DNA from: an uncultured Porphyromonadaceae bacterium
GTDB taxonomy: Bacteria > Bacteroidota > Bacteroidia > Bacteroidales > Muribaculaceae
Length of the DNA: 6,256 bases
Direction: 5' to 3'
Assembly: GCA_947175455.1 (NCBI GenBank)
Contig: CAMWMW010000118.1
Span: 1 to 6,256 of the forward strand
Of the stretch, positions 1 to 6,256 are shown in pieces. The notes below the pieces were generated by a model. That model saw nothing but the letters and a program-made list of their open reading frames with translations, was not told where the DNA came from and searched no databases. The position numbers and the translations under genes were made by a program. How positions within the stretch are numbered: position 1 is the first letter of the stretch; each line of letters starts with the position of its first letter.

Positions 1-363
1 ATAGAATCCGAGTCCGAAATGTCCGATGATTGAGTTTGCGTTGTCTTTGTATTTCTCAAGGAACTCTTCCGCTCCGGAGAACGCTATCTGGTTGATGTAT
101 CTGTCGACATCCCCGGCATCCATGCCGATGCCGTGATCCGACACGGTGAGCGTGCCGTTTTCCTTGTCGACAGTGACTTTCACATTCATTTCTCCGAGCT
201 CACCCTTGAACTCGCCAAAAGAGGACAGCGTCTTCAGCTTCTGAGTCGCGTCTATAGCATTGGATACGAGCTCACGCAGAAATATTTCATGATCGCTGTA
301 TAAGAATTTTTTGATAACGGGGAAAATATTTTCAGTAGTAACCCCGATTTTTCCTGTTGCCAT
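1..363 (-). CDS. htpG: HtpG, Hsp90-family molecular chaperone (N-terminal 121 codons, cut by window edge)
   Basis: HtpG is the bacterial Hsp90, a cytosolic homodimeric ATP-dependent chaperone that remodels partly folded client proteins. Only the start of the GHKL ATPase domain is present; the frame stays open to base 1 and the rest of the gene lies to the left. The N-terminus reads MATGKIGVTTENIFPVIKKF. All three ATP-pocket signatures are visible: the helix with E31 and N35 (RELVSNAIDA), the DxGxG box DHGIGM at 76-81 with the adenine-binding Asp76, and the lid-region GHFGLGFY at 114-121. These residues are assigned by family motif. The start is fixed by the alignment-like match at residue 1 and by an A-rich leader (AATAAAAAAAGAGAAAT) directly before the ATG, a typical Bacteroidota initiation context rather than a Shine-Dalgarno site. 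It lies 102 bp after the hydrolase gene, with a structured leader between them. Identification is very secure; only the length is unknown. Confidence 0.97.
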   Translation of the reverse strand, partial: MATGKIGVTTENIFPVIKKFLYSDHEIFLRELVSNAIDATQKLKTLSSFGEFKGELGEMNVKVTVDKENGTLTVSDHGIGMDAGDVDRYINQIAFSGAEEFLEKYKDNANSIIGHFGLGFY

Positions 364-390
364 ATTTCTCTTTTTTTATTGATGATTCTA

Positions 391-440
391 CAGACAGGCA
401 CAGGAGATTCATATCAGCCGCCCCTGTCTGCTTCTGATAT
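391..440 (-). promoter_or_regulatory. Interlocked inverted repeats in the htpG leader (possible pseudoknot or two-state switch)
   Basis: Two perfect inverted repeats cross one another. Stem A pairs ATATCAG (440-434, minus strand) with CTGATAT (417-411), 7 bp. Stem B pairs CAGACAGG (430-423) with CCTGTCTG (398-391), 8 bp plus a possible outer G-U pair. In transcript order the parts are A, B, A', B', which is H-type pseudoknot topology with linkers of 3, 5 and 12 nt. If the connections do not allow both stems, the two hairpins would exclude each other. The 3' end lies 27 nt before the htpG start. No U-run follows, so a classical terminator is unlikely. The pairing is read directly from the sequence; any regulatory role is inference. 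Confidence 0.45.
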
Positions 441-448
441 TGAATAGT

Positions 449-456
449 CAAATATC
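449..456 (-). promoter_or_regulatory. Possible -7 promoter element for htpG
   Basis: The minus strand reads GATATTTG here, differing from the Bacteroidota -7 consensus TAnnTTTG at one of the six specified bases. It lies just after the stop codon of the hydrolase gene. Transcription from it would begin near 440-443, where the interlocked repeats begin, and give a leader of roughly 78 nt. I find no good -33 TTG at the usual spacing, so this remains tentative. Confidence 0.25.
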
Positions 457-465
457 GTGCCATTG

Positions 466-1134
466 TCAGAATCTGAGACGATATCGCGGATTTTCAGCGA
501 GAAACGGGTTTGCCGCTTTCTCACGTCCTATGGTCGATGAGGGCCCGTGTCCGGGATATACAACCGTAGAGTCGGGGAGAGGCAGAAGATTATCCCGTAT
601 GGACTTTATGAGTGTGGTTCCGTTTCCGCCCGGAAGATCGGTGCGCCCCACGGAACCCTGGAACAGGGCGTCGCCGGTGATTACAAATCCGCCTTCCCTG
701 TCGTAAAGCGCGATACTGCCGGGAGAGTGTCCCGGCACGTGTAGAACTTCCAGTGTGCCGTTGCCTATTTTTATCTTGTCGCCAGCCTCGACAAAAGTGT
801 CGATTGCCACGTCTTCCACCTTCTCGCCGATTCCGAAAGCTTCCGCCTGCTGGCGGAGCCTGTCGCCAAGGAACGCGTCCTCCCTGTGTCCCACAAGGGG
901 AACACCGTATTTCATTTTCGCATAGGCAACGCCTATGGCATGGTCTATATGCAGGTGGGTGTCTATGATATTCGTGACTTCAAGCGAGTTCTTTTCCAGA
1001 AAGCGGGAAAGAGCCTCCTCTTCTTCGGTGTTGATCATGCCCGGGTCTACAATCGCGGCTTTTTTCGATGAGGGGTCATAAACCACATAAGTGTTTATTC
1101 CGAACAGAGAGAATTCAAATCTGGCGATATTCAT
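466..1134 (-). CDS. Metallo-beta-lactamase-fold hydrolase, YcbL/glyoxalase II-like
   Basis: A 222-residue cytosolic metallohydrolase with no signal peptide. All ligands of a two-metal (usually zinc) site are visible: the THLHIDH motif with H60, H62, D64 and H65, then H136 (VPGHSPGS), D155 (TGDALF) and H196 (YPGHG). The segment GSVGRTDLPGG at 160-170 is typical of the glyoxalase II/YcbL branch. It lacks the C-terminal helical domain that binds glutathione in classical GloB, and Bacteroidota generally do not make glutathione. The substrate is therefore open; another thioester, such as that of a different low-molecular-weight thiol, is possible. The ATG at 1134 lies 10 bp after the rsmG stop, so the two genes are very likely co-transcribed. 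The fold and metal site are secure, the substrate is not, and I give no gene symbol. Confidence 0.9.
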   Translation of the reverse strand: MNIARFEFSLFGINTYVVYDPSSKKAAIVDPGMINTEEEEALSRFLEKNSLEVTNIIDTHLHIDHAIGVAYAKMKYGVPLVGHREDAFLGDRLRQQAEAFGIGEKVEDVAIDTFVEAGDKIKIGNGTLEVLHVPGHSPGSIALYDREGGFVITGDALFQGSVGRTDLPGGNGTTLIKSIRDNLLPLPDSTVVYPGHGPSSTIGREKAANPFLAENPRYRLRF

Positions 1135-1144
1135 TGTTTTTCAC

Positions 1145-1771
1145 TCATTTTATGATTGTGAATGCGATTTTTTTAGTGTCGAAGAAAGGTTCGGAAAAAT
1201 AATCGCTTATATTTATAACCTCGCTGCAGTGCCTAAGGTTTTTCATTTCTGCGGAAATGTCCCCCCCCTTGAGTGTTATGAGTCCGTTGGGGATGGCGTT
1301 GCGCTGCTCCGTGGCGATGTTCTTGCGACATATTTTTATGAGGTCGGGCTGCGGCATGACGGCACGGCTTACCACAAAGTCGAACTTCTCCTTGCATTCC
1401 GCCACGTCTCCATGCCGGAACGACACGTTGTCAAGAGCGCAGGCGTCGGCTATTTCTTTTGCCACAAGGAGTTTCTTCCCGGTTCTGTCGACAAGATGGA
1501 AATGAACATTGGGGAAAAGCACAGCCAGCGGCAATCCCGGGAATCCGCCTCCAGTGCCGAAGTCCATTACCCGGGAGCCGTCGGTGAAGCGCAGGAATCT
1601 GGCGATTGCGAGGGAATGTAGGATATGGTTTGTCTCAAGATTGTCGATATCTTTGCGGGATATCACGTTTATTCTGGCGTTCCACTCAGGATACAGCTCG
1701 AGCATCTTCCCGAAACACTCTTTCTGCCTGTCGGAAAGATCGGGGAAATATTTGAAAATGATATGTTCCAT
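1145..1771 (-). CDS. rsmG: 16S rRNA (guanine-527-N7)-methyltransferase RsmG (GidB)
   Basis: RsmG uses S-adenosylmethionine to methylate N7 of G527 in the 530 loop of 16S rRNA; in several bacteria its loss gives low-level streptomycin resistance. The 208-residue product is a normal length. Visible family motifs are NVISRKD at 35-41, NHILHSL at 48-54, the SAM-binding glycine loop MDFGTGGGFPGLPLA at 69-83, an acidic residue D95 after the second strand, VVSRAV at 133-138 and LKGGD at 167-171. The ATG at 1771 was chosen because family members begin like MEHIIFKYFP. An in-frame ATG at 1834 would add 21 unrelated residues and translate through the 1788-1814 hairpin. It follows glgP by 74 bp and precedes the hydrolase by 10 bp. 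A run of eight G encodes the LKGG motif. Identification is secure. Confidence 0.95.
   Translation of the reverse strand: MEHIIFKYFPDLSDRQKECFGKMLELYPEWNARINVISRKDIDNLETNHILHSLAIARFLRFTDGSRVMDFGTGGGFPGLPLAVLFPNVHFHLVDRTGKKLLVAKEIADACALDNVSFRHGDVAECKEKFDFVVSRAVMPQPDLIKICRKNIATEQRNAIPNGLITLKGGDISAEMKNLRHCSEVINISDYFSEPFFDTKKIAFTIIK
1261..1268 (-). repeat. Homopolymer of eight G inside rsmG
   Basis: Plus-strand bases 1261-1268 are all C, so the coding strand carries eight consecutive G. They span the end of the Lys168 codon (AAG), two GGG glycine codons and the first base of the Asp171 codon. Gain or loss of one G would destroy the frame from about residue 170 of 208. Whether the tract actually varies cannot be told from one sequence. 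Confidence 0.9.
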
Positions 1772-1787
1772 ATTTTTATAACATAAA

Positions 1788-1814
1788 TGACACCGATTTA
1801 TTGAATCGGTGTCA
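1788..1814 (-). terminator. Perfect 11-bp hairpin between glgP and rsmG (terminator or attenuator)
   Basis: On the minus strand TGACACCGATT (1814-1804) is... followed by a 5-nt loop and its exact complement, giving an 11-bp stem: on the plus strand the arms are TGACACCGATT (1788-1798) and AATCGGTGTCA (1804-1814) with loop TATTG. In the transcript the stem begins about 31 nt after the glgP stop and is followed by UUUAUGUUAU, a broken U-tract, so moderate intrinsic termination is plausible. The stem ends only 16 nt before the rsmG ATG. That leaves no room for a separate promoter between hairpin and gene, so rsmG mRNA from upstream must contain this hairpin. A role in transcript-end protection or in limiting rsmG expression is equally possible. 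Confidence 0.5.
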
Positions 1815-1845
1815 CTTAAGAAGTCAATTAACATTCAGAAGATTC

Positions 1846-4407
1846 TCAGAACCAGCGCACATATGCAAAATCCTGACGGTGGGGGAGAGCCTCGTTCTTC
1901 GGATACATACGCAACGCGTATTTGTATGTGCCCGCCTCCTTGAGTGAGGATTTGAGCTCATAGGTGAATACGCTTCCGTCGCGTTTCACCACCTTGAAGT
2001 CTGCGCGGCCGTCATATTTGCTTTCACCGTGCTCCTCCTTGTAGAAAACAAGCTCCACACCTACGGAATCACCGAGACCCTTAGTGTCGATGACGACATT
2101 GATGTCAATCTTGTCACCGGTACGCGACGCTCCTGCATGAACCTCGTCGAAGTTGGAAGAAAGCACCTGTATGCTGTCCCATTTTGAAGCGACTTCCTCT
2201 TTCCATGCCACGATTTCGCGAGCCTCGGCAAAGTTGTTTGCCTCAAGTCTGGCTGCGCGTTTTGCCTCAGGCTGATAGAAGCGGGAGATATAATCGTCGA
2301 GCTGACGCTTCATTGTGAAATGGGGCGCGATGTTTCCGATCGAACGCTTGATATACTGGATCCATTCGGGGCTGTAGCCTTTGTAGTTCTTGTTGAAGTA
2401 GAGAGGAATGATCTCGTTCTCCAGCATTGAATAGATAGTTGCCGCGTCAAGCTTGTCCTGCTGAGCCTGGTCGGTGTATGTGCGTTTGTCGGTGAGAGCC
2501 CATCCGGCTTTCTCATCGAAACGGTAACCCTCATACCACCATCCGTCGAGCACAGAGAAGTTGAGCACACCGTTCATCTCGGCTTTTTCTCCTGAAGTTC
2601 CCGAAGCCTCGAGAGGACGTGTCGGAGTGTTGAGCCAGATGTCGACACCGGAAACAAGGCGTTTCGCGACAATCATGTTGTAATCCTCAAGGAAGATGAT
2701 CTTGCCCGAGAACTGGGGCATCTTGGAGATTTCAGTGATACGTTTGATCAGACCTTGACCTGCTCCGTCGGCGGGGTGCGCCTTGCCGGAGAAGATGAAC
2801 TGCACGGGATATTTCTCGTTGTTCACAATCTTGGCGAGACGGTCGAGATCGGTGAAAAGAAGGTGAGCGCGCTTGTAAGTGGCGAAACGGCGTGCGAAAC
2901 CGATTATGAGGGCGTTGGGGTTGATTTTGTCAACAATCTTCATCACCTCTGTCGGATCACCCTGGTTCTTGAGCCATTTCTCTTTGAAATCCTTCTTTAC
3001 AAAATTGATGAATTTGTTTTTCATCGTCATACGCATGTTCCAGATGTCCTCGTCGGGAACGTTGAAGATACCCTTCCACATCTCGGGATTGCTCTGGTCG
3101 TTGAAGAGATCCTGATTGAGATGCTCGGAATAGAACTCTTTCCATTCGGTAGCCGCCCAGGTAGGCATGTGTACGCCATTGGTCACATATCCCACGTGAG
3201 ACTCCTCGGGAGCGTAGCCTTTCCAGATTCCTGCAAACATTTTCTTGGAAACCTCGCCGTGAAGCCAGCTCACGCCGTTTGCCTCCTGACATGTGTTGAG
3301 GCAGAACACGCTCATCGAGAAACGTTCGTTGGTGTCGGGATTCTCGCGACCCATGTTCATTAGATCGTTCCAGGATATGCCGAGTTTTGCGGGATACTCA
3401 CCGAGATATTTTCCGAAGAGAGACTCCTCGAAATAGTCGTGACCTGCGGGCACGGGAGTGTGTACGGTATAGAGAGAAGAAGCGCGGACGATCTCAAGCG
3501 CCACATTGAAAGGAAGATGATCCTTCTGAACGTAATCCACAAGACGCTGGAGGTTCATGAGTGCCGCGTGTCCTTCGTTGGCATGGTAGAGGTCGGTCTT
3601 TATGCCGAGTTTCTCAAGCATAAGTACACCACCGATGCCGAGGAGGTATTCCTGTTTGATTCTGTTCTCCCAGTCGCCGCCATAGAGCTTGTGTGTGATC
3701 TGACGGTCCCACTCCGAATTCTGGTCGAGGTCGGTGTCAAGGAGGTAAAGTTTCATGCGGCCCACGTTCACGCGCCATACGTGGCTATATACCACGCGAC
3801 CCGGATACGGCACTTCAAGCACCATCGGCTGACCGTCTTCGCCGAGCACCGGCTCAATCGGAAGCTGGTCGAAATTCTGGCTCTCGTAGTTTGCGATCTG
3901 CTGACCGTCGATGGAAAGAGACTGCGAGAAATAGCCGTATTTATAAAGGAAACCGACGGCAGTCATGTCGATGCGGGAATCGGAAGCCTGTTTGATGTAG
4001 TCGCCGGCAAGCACGCCGAGACCGCCTGAATATATCTTGAGACAGTTGCACAGACCATATTCCATGGAGAAATAAGCAACGGAAGGAAGCTTTTTGTCCA
4101 TAGGCTGTTTCATATAGTCCTTGAACATTGCGTATACATCCTTGATGCGCTGCATCATTGCCGCATCAGAGAGTATTTCCTGATAACGTTCGTAAGAGAG
4201 TTGCTGAAGAAGCATCACAGGATTTTCACCGACCTGACGCCAGAGGTCATGGTCTATGTCGCGGAAAAGGCGTTTGCCCGCGCTGTTCCATACCCACCAG
4301 AGGTTTTTAGACATTTCCTCGAGAGGTTTCAGCTCTTTGGGAATCTCAGCGCTCACGGTAATCGTACGCCATGCCGGAGCATTGGTATTGCTGACTTGAA
4401 GTTTCAT
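1846..4407 (-). CDS. glgP: Alpha-glucan (glycogen) phosphorylase, GT35, DUF3417-containing type
   Basis: The enzyme releases glucose-1-phosphate from non-reducing ends of alpha-1,4-glucan by phosphorolysis with pyridoxal phosphate. The 853-residue cytosolic protein belongs to the atypical GlgP branch. An N-terminal DUF3417 region (about 13-120, KNLWWVWN at 34-41) leads into the catalytic core, with AYFSMEYGL (111-119), [10 protein letters not shown] (127-136), HANEGH (275-280), HTPVPAGHD (316-324), TNGVHMPTW (409-417) and [11 protein letters not shown] (503-513). [14 protein letters not shown] at 600-613 contains the probable PLP Schiff-base lysine, K608. Residues from about 745 to the end look beta-rich and match the extra C-terminal domain of this branch. 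I see no equivalent of the N-terminal phosphoserine switch of muscle phosphorylase. The ATG at 4407 lies 39 bp after the glgA stop, indicating one transcript and matched synthesis and mobilisation of glycogen. The gene is intact, with no missing motif. Confidence 0.96.
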   Translation of the reverse strand: MKLQVSNTNAPAWRTITVSAEIPKELKPLEEMSKNLWWVWNSAGKRLFRDIDHDLWRQVGENPVMLLQQLSYERYQEILSDAAMMQRIKDVYAMFKDYMKQPMDKKLPSVAYFSMEYGLCNCLKIYSGGLGVLAGDYIKQASDSRIDMTAVGFLYKYGYFSQSLSIDGQQIANYESQNFDQLPIEPVLGEDGQPMVLEVPYPGRVVYSHVWRVNVGRMKLYLLDTDLDQNSEWDRQITHKLYGGDWENRIKQEYLLGIGGVLMLEKLGIKTDLYHANEGHAALMNLQRLVDYVQKDHLPFNVALEIVRASSLYTVHTPVPAGHDYFEESLFGKYLGEYPAKLGISWNDLMNMGRENPDTNERFSMSVFCLNTCQEANGVSWLHGEVSKKMFAGIWKGYAPEESHVGYVTNGVHMPTWAATEWKEFYSEHLNQDLFNDQSNPEMWKGIFNVPDEDIWNMRMTMKNKFINFVKKDFKEKWLKNQGDPTEVMKIVDKINPNALIIGFARRFATYKRAHLLFTDLDRLAKIVNNEKYPVQFIFSGKAHPADGAGQGLIKRITEISKMPQFSGKIIFLEDYNMIVAKRLVSGVDIWLNTPTRPLEASGTSGEKAEMNGVLNFSVLDGWWYEGYRFDEKAGWALTDKRTYTDQAQQDKLDAATIYSMLENEIIPLYFNKNYKGYSPEWIQYIKRSIGNIAPHFTMKRQLDDYISRFYQPEAKRAARLEANNFAEAREIVAWKEEVASKWDSIQVLSSNFDEVHAGASRTGDKIDINVVIDTKGLGDSVGVELVFYKEEHGESKYDGRADFKVVKRDGSVFTYELKSSLKEAGTYKYALRMYPKNEALPHRQDFAYVRWF

Positions 4408-4446
4408 ATAGTTTTAATTGGTTTTATAATCAGGTTTGTTATTTTC

Positions 4447-6144
4447 TTATTTCTTGTTTCTTTCCGAAGCCCTGCGCAGCGCAACGGAAAAAGCCTCGTC
4501 ATAATGCGTTATGAAGAATTTCCAGTCTGCTTTTTCCGCCGTCAGGAAAGCCGCGTGCCGTGCTTCTGAGCGAGCTACCGGAGTCTCCTTGTAATAGCCG
4601 GCTGCAGCCTCAGCTATAACATCGCAAGAATCGGAATAGTTGGAATCCTCTCTTTCCGCAACGTAGACTCCGCTCTGTCGCAATCCGTTTCTGAAGTTGT
4701 CGAGCACCCATTGTCCGAAGCCAGCCTTGTCGGTCGTGACCGTAGGCACACCGAAGGCTGTGCTCTCGAGAGGAGTGTAGCCCCAGGGTTCGTAGTAGGA
4801 GGGGAAAAGGGTAAGGTCGAATGCCGGAAGAAGATCATAATAAGCTATGTCGAGTATTCCGTCATGTCCGTCAAGGTAACTCGGCACGTATATTACGCGC
4901 ACTTTTCCGAGTCTGCCCTCGCCGCGAAGCTGGCGTATTCTTACGCATACCTCGTCGGAATCTTCATTGAAGAGGCGGTGGGTCAGGAAATCGGGAGCCG
5001 AATTGTCGCTGCCGTCGAAATCGAGCGTCATCAGCAGACTCCCTGACGGTTCCTTCACCCATCCAGGCACAAGTATAAATGCCAGTGCCTCGGCGTTTTC
5101 GGGAAGTTTTTCTTCCATTTTTACAAGAGAATCGAGGAAAAGGTCAAGACCCTTGTTTCGGTATTCGTGTCGACCGGAAGTCGCGATAAGGAATGTATTG
5201 TCGTCATACTTCCTGCCGCCAAGGGCGGCAGCCACATTAAGCAGCCTCATGCGTCCGTCTTTGCGCAGTTTGTTGTATTTTGCGGTTTTGGGAACAAAAT
5301 CCGGCTCAAAGCCGTTGGGAGTCACAACCTGCGGACGGATCTCAAGCAACTGTTCGCATTCTCTTGCCGTGACCTCGCTTACTGTGGTGAAGCAGTCGGC
5401 GGCGTGGGCGGCAGCCTTTTCAAGCGAATGTTTCGACTGCATGTTCAGTTCGGAAGCCATCTGGTCTCCGTTGTAATTGTGGAAGTATTCGTAGAGAGGC
5501 TTGCCGTTTCCGCAGATGCTGCGTCCGATGCTTGTGGCATGGGTCGTGAATACTGTCGCGGTCTCGGGCATTGTGAGCTGAGTGTATAGAAGACCCAGCG
5601 CCGTTGGCCATTCATCAAAATGCGCCCCAACGTTTTTCTCCTCTACTTTAAGGTGTTCTGCGAGAGCCTTGATCACGATTGCCGATGCCACGGCAAATTC
5701 ACAGGATTCTCCGTAATCTCCATAAGAATGGAGGGAATCGACACCGTATTCTGTCCACATCTCGCCGTATACCTCGTCAATGTGGGCTGCGGTTTCACCG
5801 GGATTGACAAGGACTACAAGCGGAGTGCCCGGAATGTCCCAGCGCCCTGTGCGTATTGTTATGCCCCACGGAAGCTTGAGTTTTGAGGCTGCGGATTTAA
5901 GAACAGTCTTTTTCTCTTTGAAATAGGGTGACGGATTTTCAGCAGTCCACACATCCGGACCTATGAAAACCAGATTATCAGAGAATTGTTCCTTAAGTTG
6001 TCGTGCTTTTGTTGAAAGAACGGCGTATATGCCGCCGATTTTATTGCAGACCTCCCAGCTTGTCTCCGTAATCAGACCGATATTCTCGGCAATCGAAGTG
6101 TTGCAAGCCTGTTTGGTCTCTGTCTTTTTGTTCTGGCGTGTCAT
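4447..6144 (-). CDS. glgA: Glycogen synthase of the eukaryote-like GT3 family
   Basis: This 565-residue retaining glycosyltransferase extends alpha-1,4-glucan. Its sequence follows animal/fungal glycogen synthase (GT3), not classical bacterial GlgA (GT5). ETSWEVCNKIGGIYAVLSTK at 27-46 matches the GT3 donor-site glycine loop, AHFDEW at 174-179 the active-site histidine, TTHATSIGR at 200-208 and SGRHEYRNKG at 323-332 the phosphate-binding Arg/Lys (R325, K331). EPWGYTPLE at 452-460 is the E-X7-E motif with E452 and E460. GT3 enzymes normally use UDP-glucose, so no ADP-glucose pyrophosphorylase would be needed; none is seen here. It is shorter than the roughly 700-residue yeast enzyme and ends without an obvious arginine-rich regulatory tail. 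The first 20 or so residues are polar and precede the fold; no later Met occurs before residue 129, so the ATG at 6144 is favoured. The symbol glgA is used by function. It leads the glgP operon. Confidence 0.93.
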   Translation of the reverse strand: MTRQNKKTETKQACNTSIAENIGLITETSWEVCNKIGGIYAVLSTKARQLKEQFSDNLVFIGPDVWTAENPSPYFKEKKTVLKSAASKLKLPWGITIRTGRWDIPGTPLVVLVNPGETAAHIDEVYGEMWTEYGVDSLHSYGDYGESCEFAVASAIVIKALAEHLKVEEKNVGAHFDEWPTALGLLYTQLTMPETATVFTTHATSIGRSICGNGKPLYEYFHNYNGDQMASELNMQSKHSLEKAAAHAADCFTTVSEVTARECEQLLEIRPQVVTPNGFEPDFVPKTAKYNKLRKDGRMRLLNVAAALGGRKYDDNTFLIATSGRHEYRNKGLDLFLDSLVKMEEKLPENAEALAFILVPGWVKEPSGSLLMTLDFDGSDNSAPDFLTHRLFNEDSDEVCVRIRQLRGEGRLGKVRVIYVPSYLDGHDGILDIAYYDLLPAFDLTLFPSYYEPWGYTPLESTAFGVPTVTTDKAGFGQWVLDNFRNGLRQSGVYVAEREDSNYSDSCDVIAEAAAGYYKETPVARSEARHAAFLTAEKADWKFFITHYDEAFSVALRRASERNKK

Positions 6145-6180
6145 TAATATATTTCGAATTTATTTATGCAGCCTTTTTTC

Positions 6181-6195
6181 TTAATTGATAATTAA
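6181..6195. repeat. Short AT inverted repeat upstream of glgA
   Basis: TTAATT-GAT-AATTAA forms a 6-bp perfect inverted repeat, 37 to 51 bp before the glgA start codon, within AT-rich DNA. It may be part of the glgA promoter or a protein site, but such repeats arise easily in AT-rich sequence. I find no CAAA on the plus strand here, hence no clean TAnnTTTG element for glgA in this window. Confidence 0.3.
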
Positions 6196-6214
6196 TCCAA
6201 CTGCTTGTAAAATT

Positions 6215-6249
6215 GTGTCAGTGTCACGCGCTGTGACACCGAATTCACA
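6215..6249. promoter_or_regulatory. Inverted-repeat cluster upstream of glgA (possible operator or upstream terminator)
   Basis: Several symmetries overlap. GTGTCA occurs twice in tandem (6215-6220 and 6221-6226). GTGTCAC (6221-6227) and GTGACAC (6233-6239) form a perfect 7-bp inverted repeat with a 5-nt spacer. TGTGA (6232-6236) and TCACA (6245-6249) form a second one with an 8-nt spacer. The cluster lies about 70-105 bp upstream of the glgA start. It could be a binding site for a dimeric regulator, or the terminator of a gene beyond the right edge; on the minus strand the stem is followed after eight bases by only TTTT. The half-sites resemble those of CRP/FNR proteins, but the spacing of 8 is not their usual 6. 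Confidence 0.4.
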
Positions 6250-6256
6250 TTAACAA

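Noticed and set aside
391..430. Stem B in the htpG leader as an intrinsic terminator of the hydrolase gene
   Set aside because: No U-run follows the stem on the minus strand (the next bases are UAGAAUCAUC), and the loop is 24 nt long.
1091..1621. A 176-codon plus-strand open frame opposite rsmG
   Set aside because: It is antisense to intact rsmG and part of the hydrolase start, with no recognisable motif; treated as a shadow.
1772..1834. A longer rsmG starting at the in-frame ATG at 1834
   Set aside because: The extra 21 residues do not resemble RsmG N-termini, would be encoded through the hairpin, and the family-like start MEHIIFKYFP begins at 1771.
2755..4029. Long plus-strand open frames (about 200 codons each at 2755-3363 and 3439-4029) opposite glgP
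   Set aside because: They lie wholly antisense to a fully motif-supported glgP, their translations show no recognisable domain, and long antisense frames are expected opposite a codon-biased gene.
5963..6184. A 73-codon plus-strand open frame crossing the glgA start
   Set aside because: Most of it is antisense to the conserved GT3 N-terminus, it has no recognisable features, and its end falls in AT-rich spacer.
6232..6249. TGTGA-N8-TCACA as a canonical CRP site
   Set aside because: CRP/FNR-type sites have a 6-nt spacer; the 8-nt spacing here does not fit, so only a generic inverted repeat is claimed.

Overview
The window reads as chromosomal core DNA from a member of the Bacteroidales (Bacteroidota). 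Three observations support this. The HtpG N-terminus has the wording I recall for that order (GVTTENIF, FLYSDHEIFLREL). Glycogen is handled by an animal/fungal-like GT3 synthase paired with a DUF3417-type phosphorylase. The genes lack clear Shine-Dalgarno sites and have A/T-rich leaders. The family (Muribaculaceae, Bacteroidaceae or a relative) cannot be fixed from this window. I see no transposase, integrase, CRISPR array, tRNA or rRNA.

All five genes lie on the minus strand, so transcription runs from right to left. It starts with about 110 bp of non-coding DNA rich in inverted repeats (6145-6256), probably the control region of the glycogen genes. Then come glgA (GT3 glycogen synthase, 4447-6144), a 39-bp gap, glgP (GT35 alpha-glucan phosphorylase, 1846-4407), a 74-bp gap with a perfect 11-bp hairpin (1788-1814), rsmG (16S rRNA m7G527 methyltransferase, 1145-1771), a 10-bp gap, a metallo-beta-lactamase-fold hydrolase (466-1134), a 102-bp gap with two interlocked inverted repeats, and the first 121 codons of htpG (Hsp90), which runs off the left edge. 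No gene-free stretch exceeds about 112 bp.

Functionally, glgA and glgP form a store-and-release pair: the synthase extends alpha-1,4-glucan, probably from UDP-glucose, and the phosphorylase returns glucose-1-phosphate. RsmG and the hydrolase form a second tight pair, possibly reached by read-through past the hairpin. htpG probably has its own promoter and leader.

The genes themselves are ordinary and appear intact. The observations most worth checking are non-coding: a pseudoknot-compatible leader in front of htpG, the hairpin 16 nt before rsmG, a repeat cluster upstream of glgA that shares a 10-mer with that hairpin, and a run of eight G in rsmG. I do not see convincing evidence of a previously undescribed multi-gene system.
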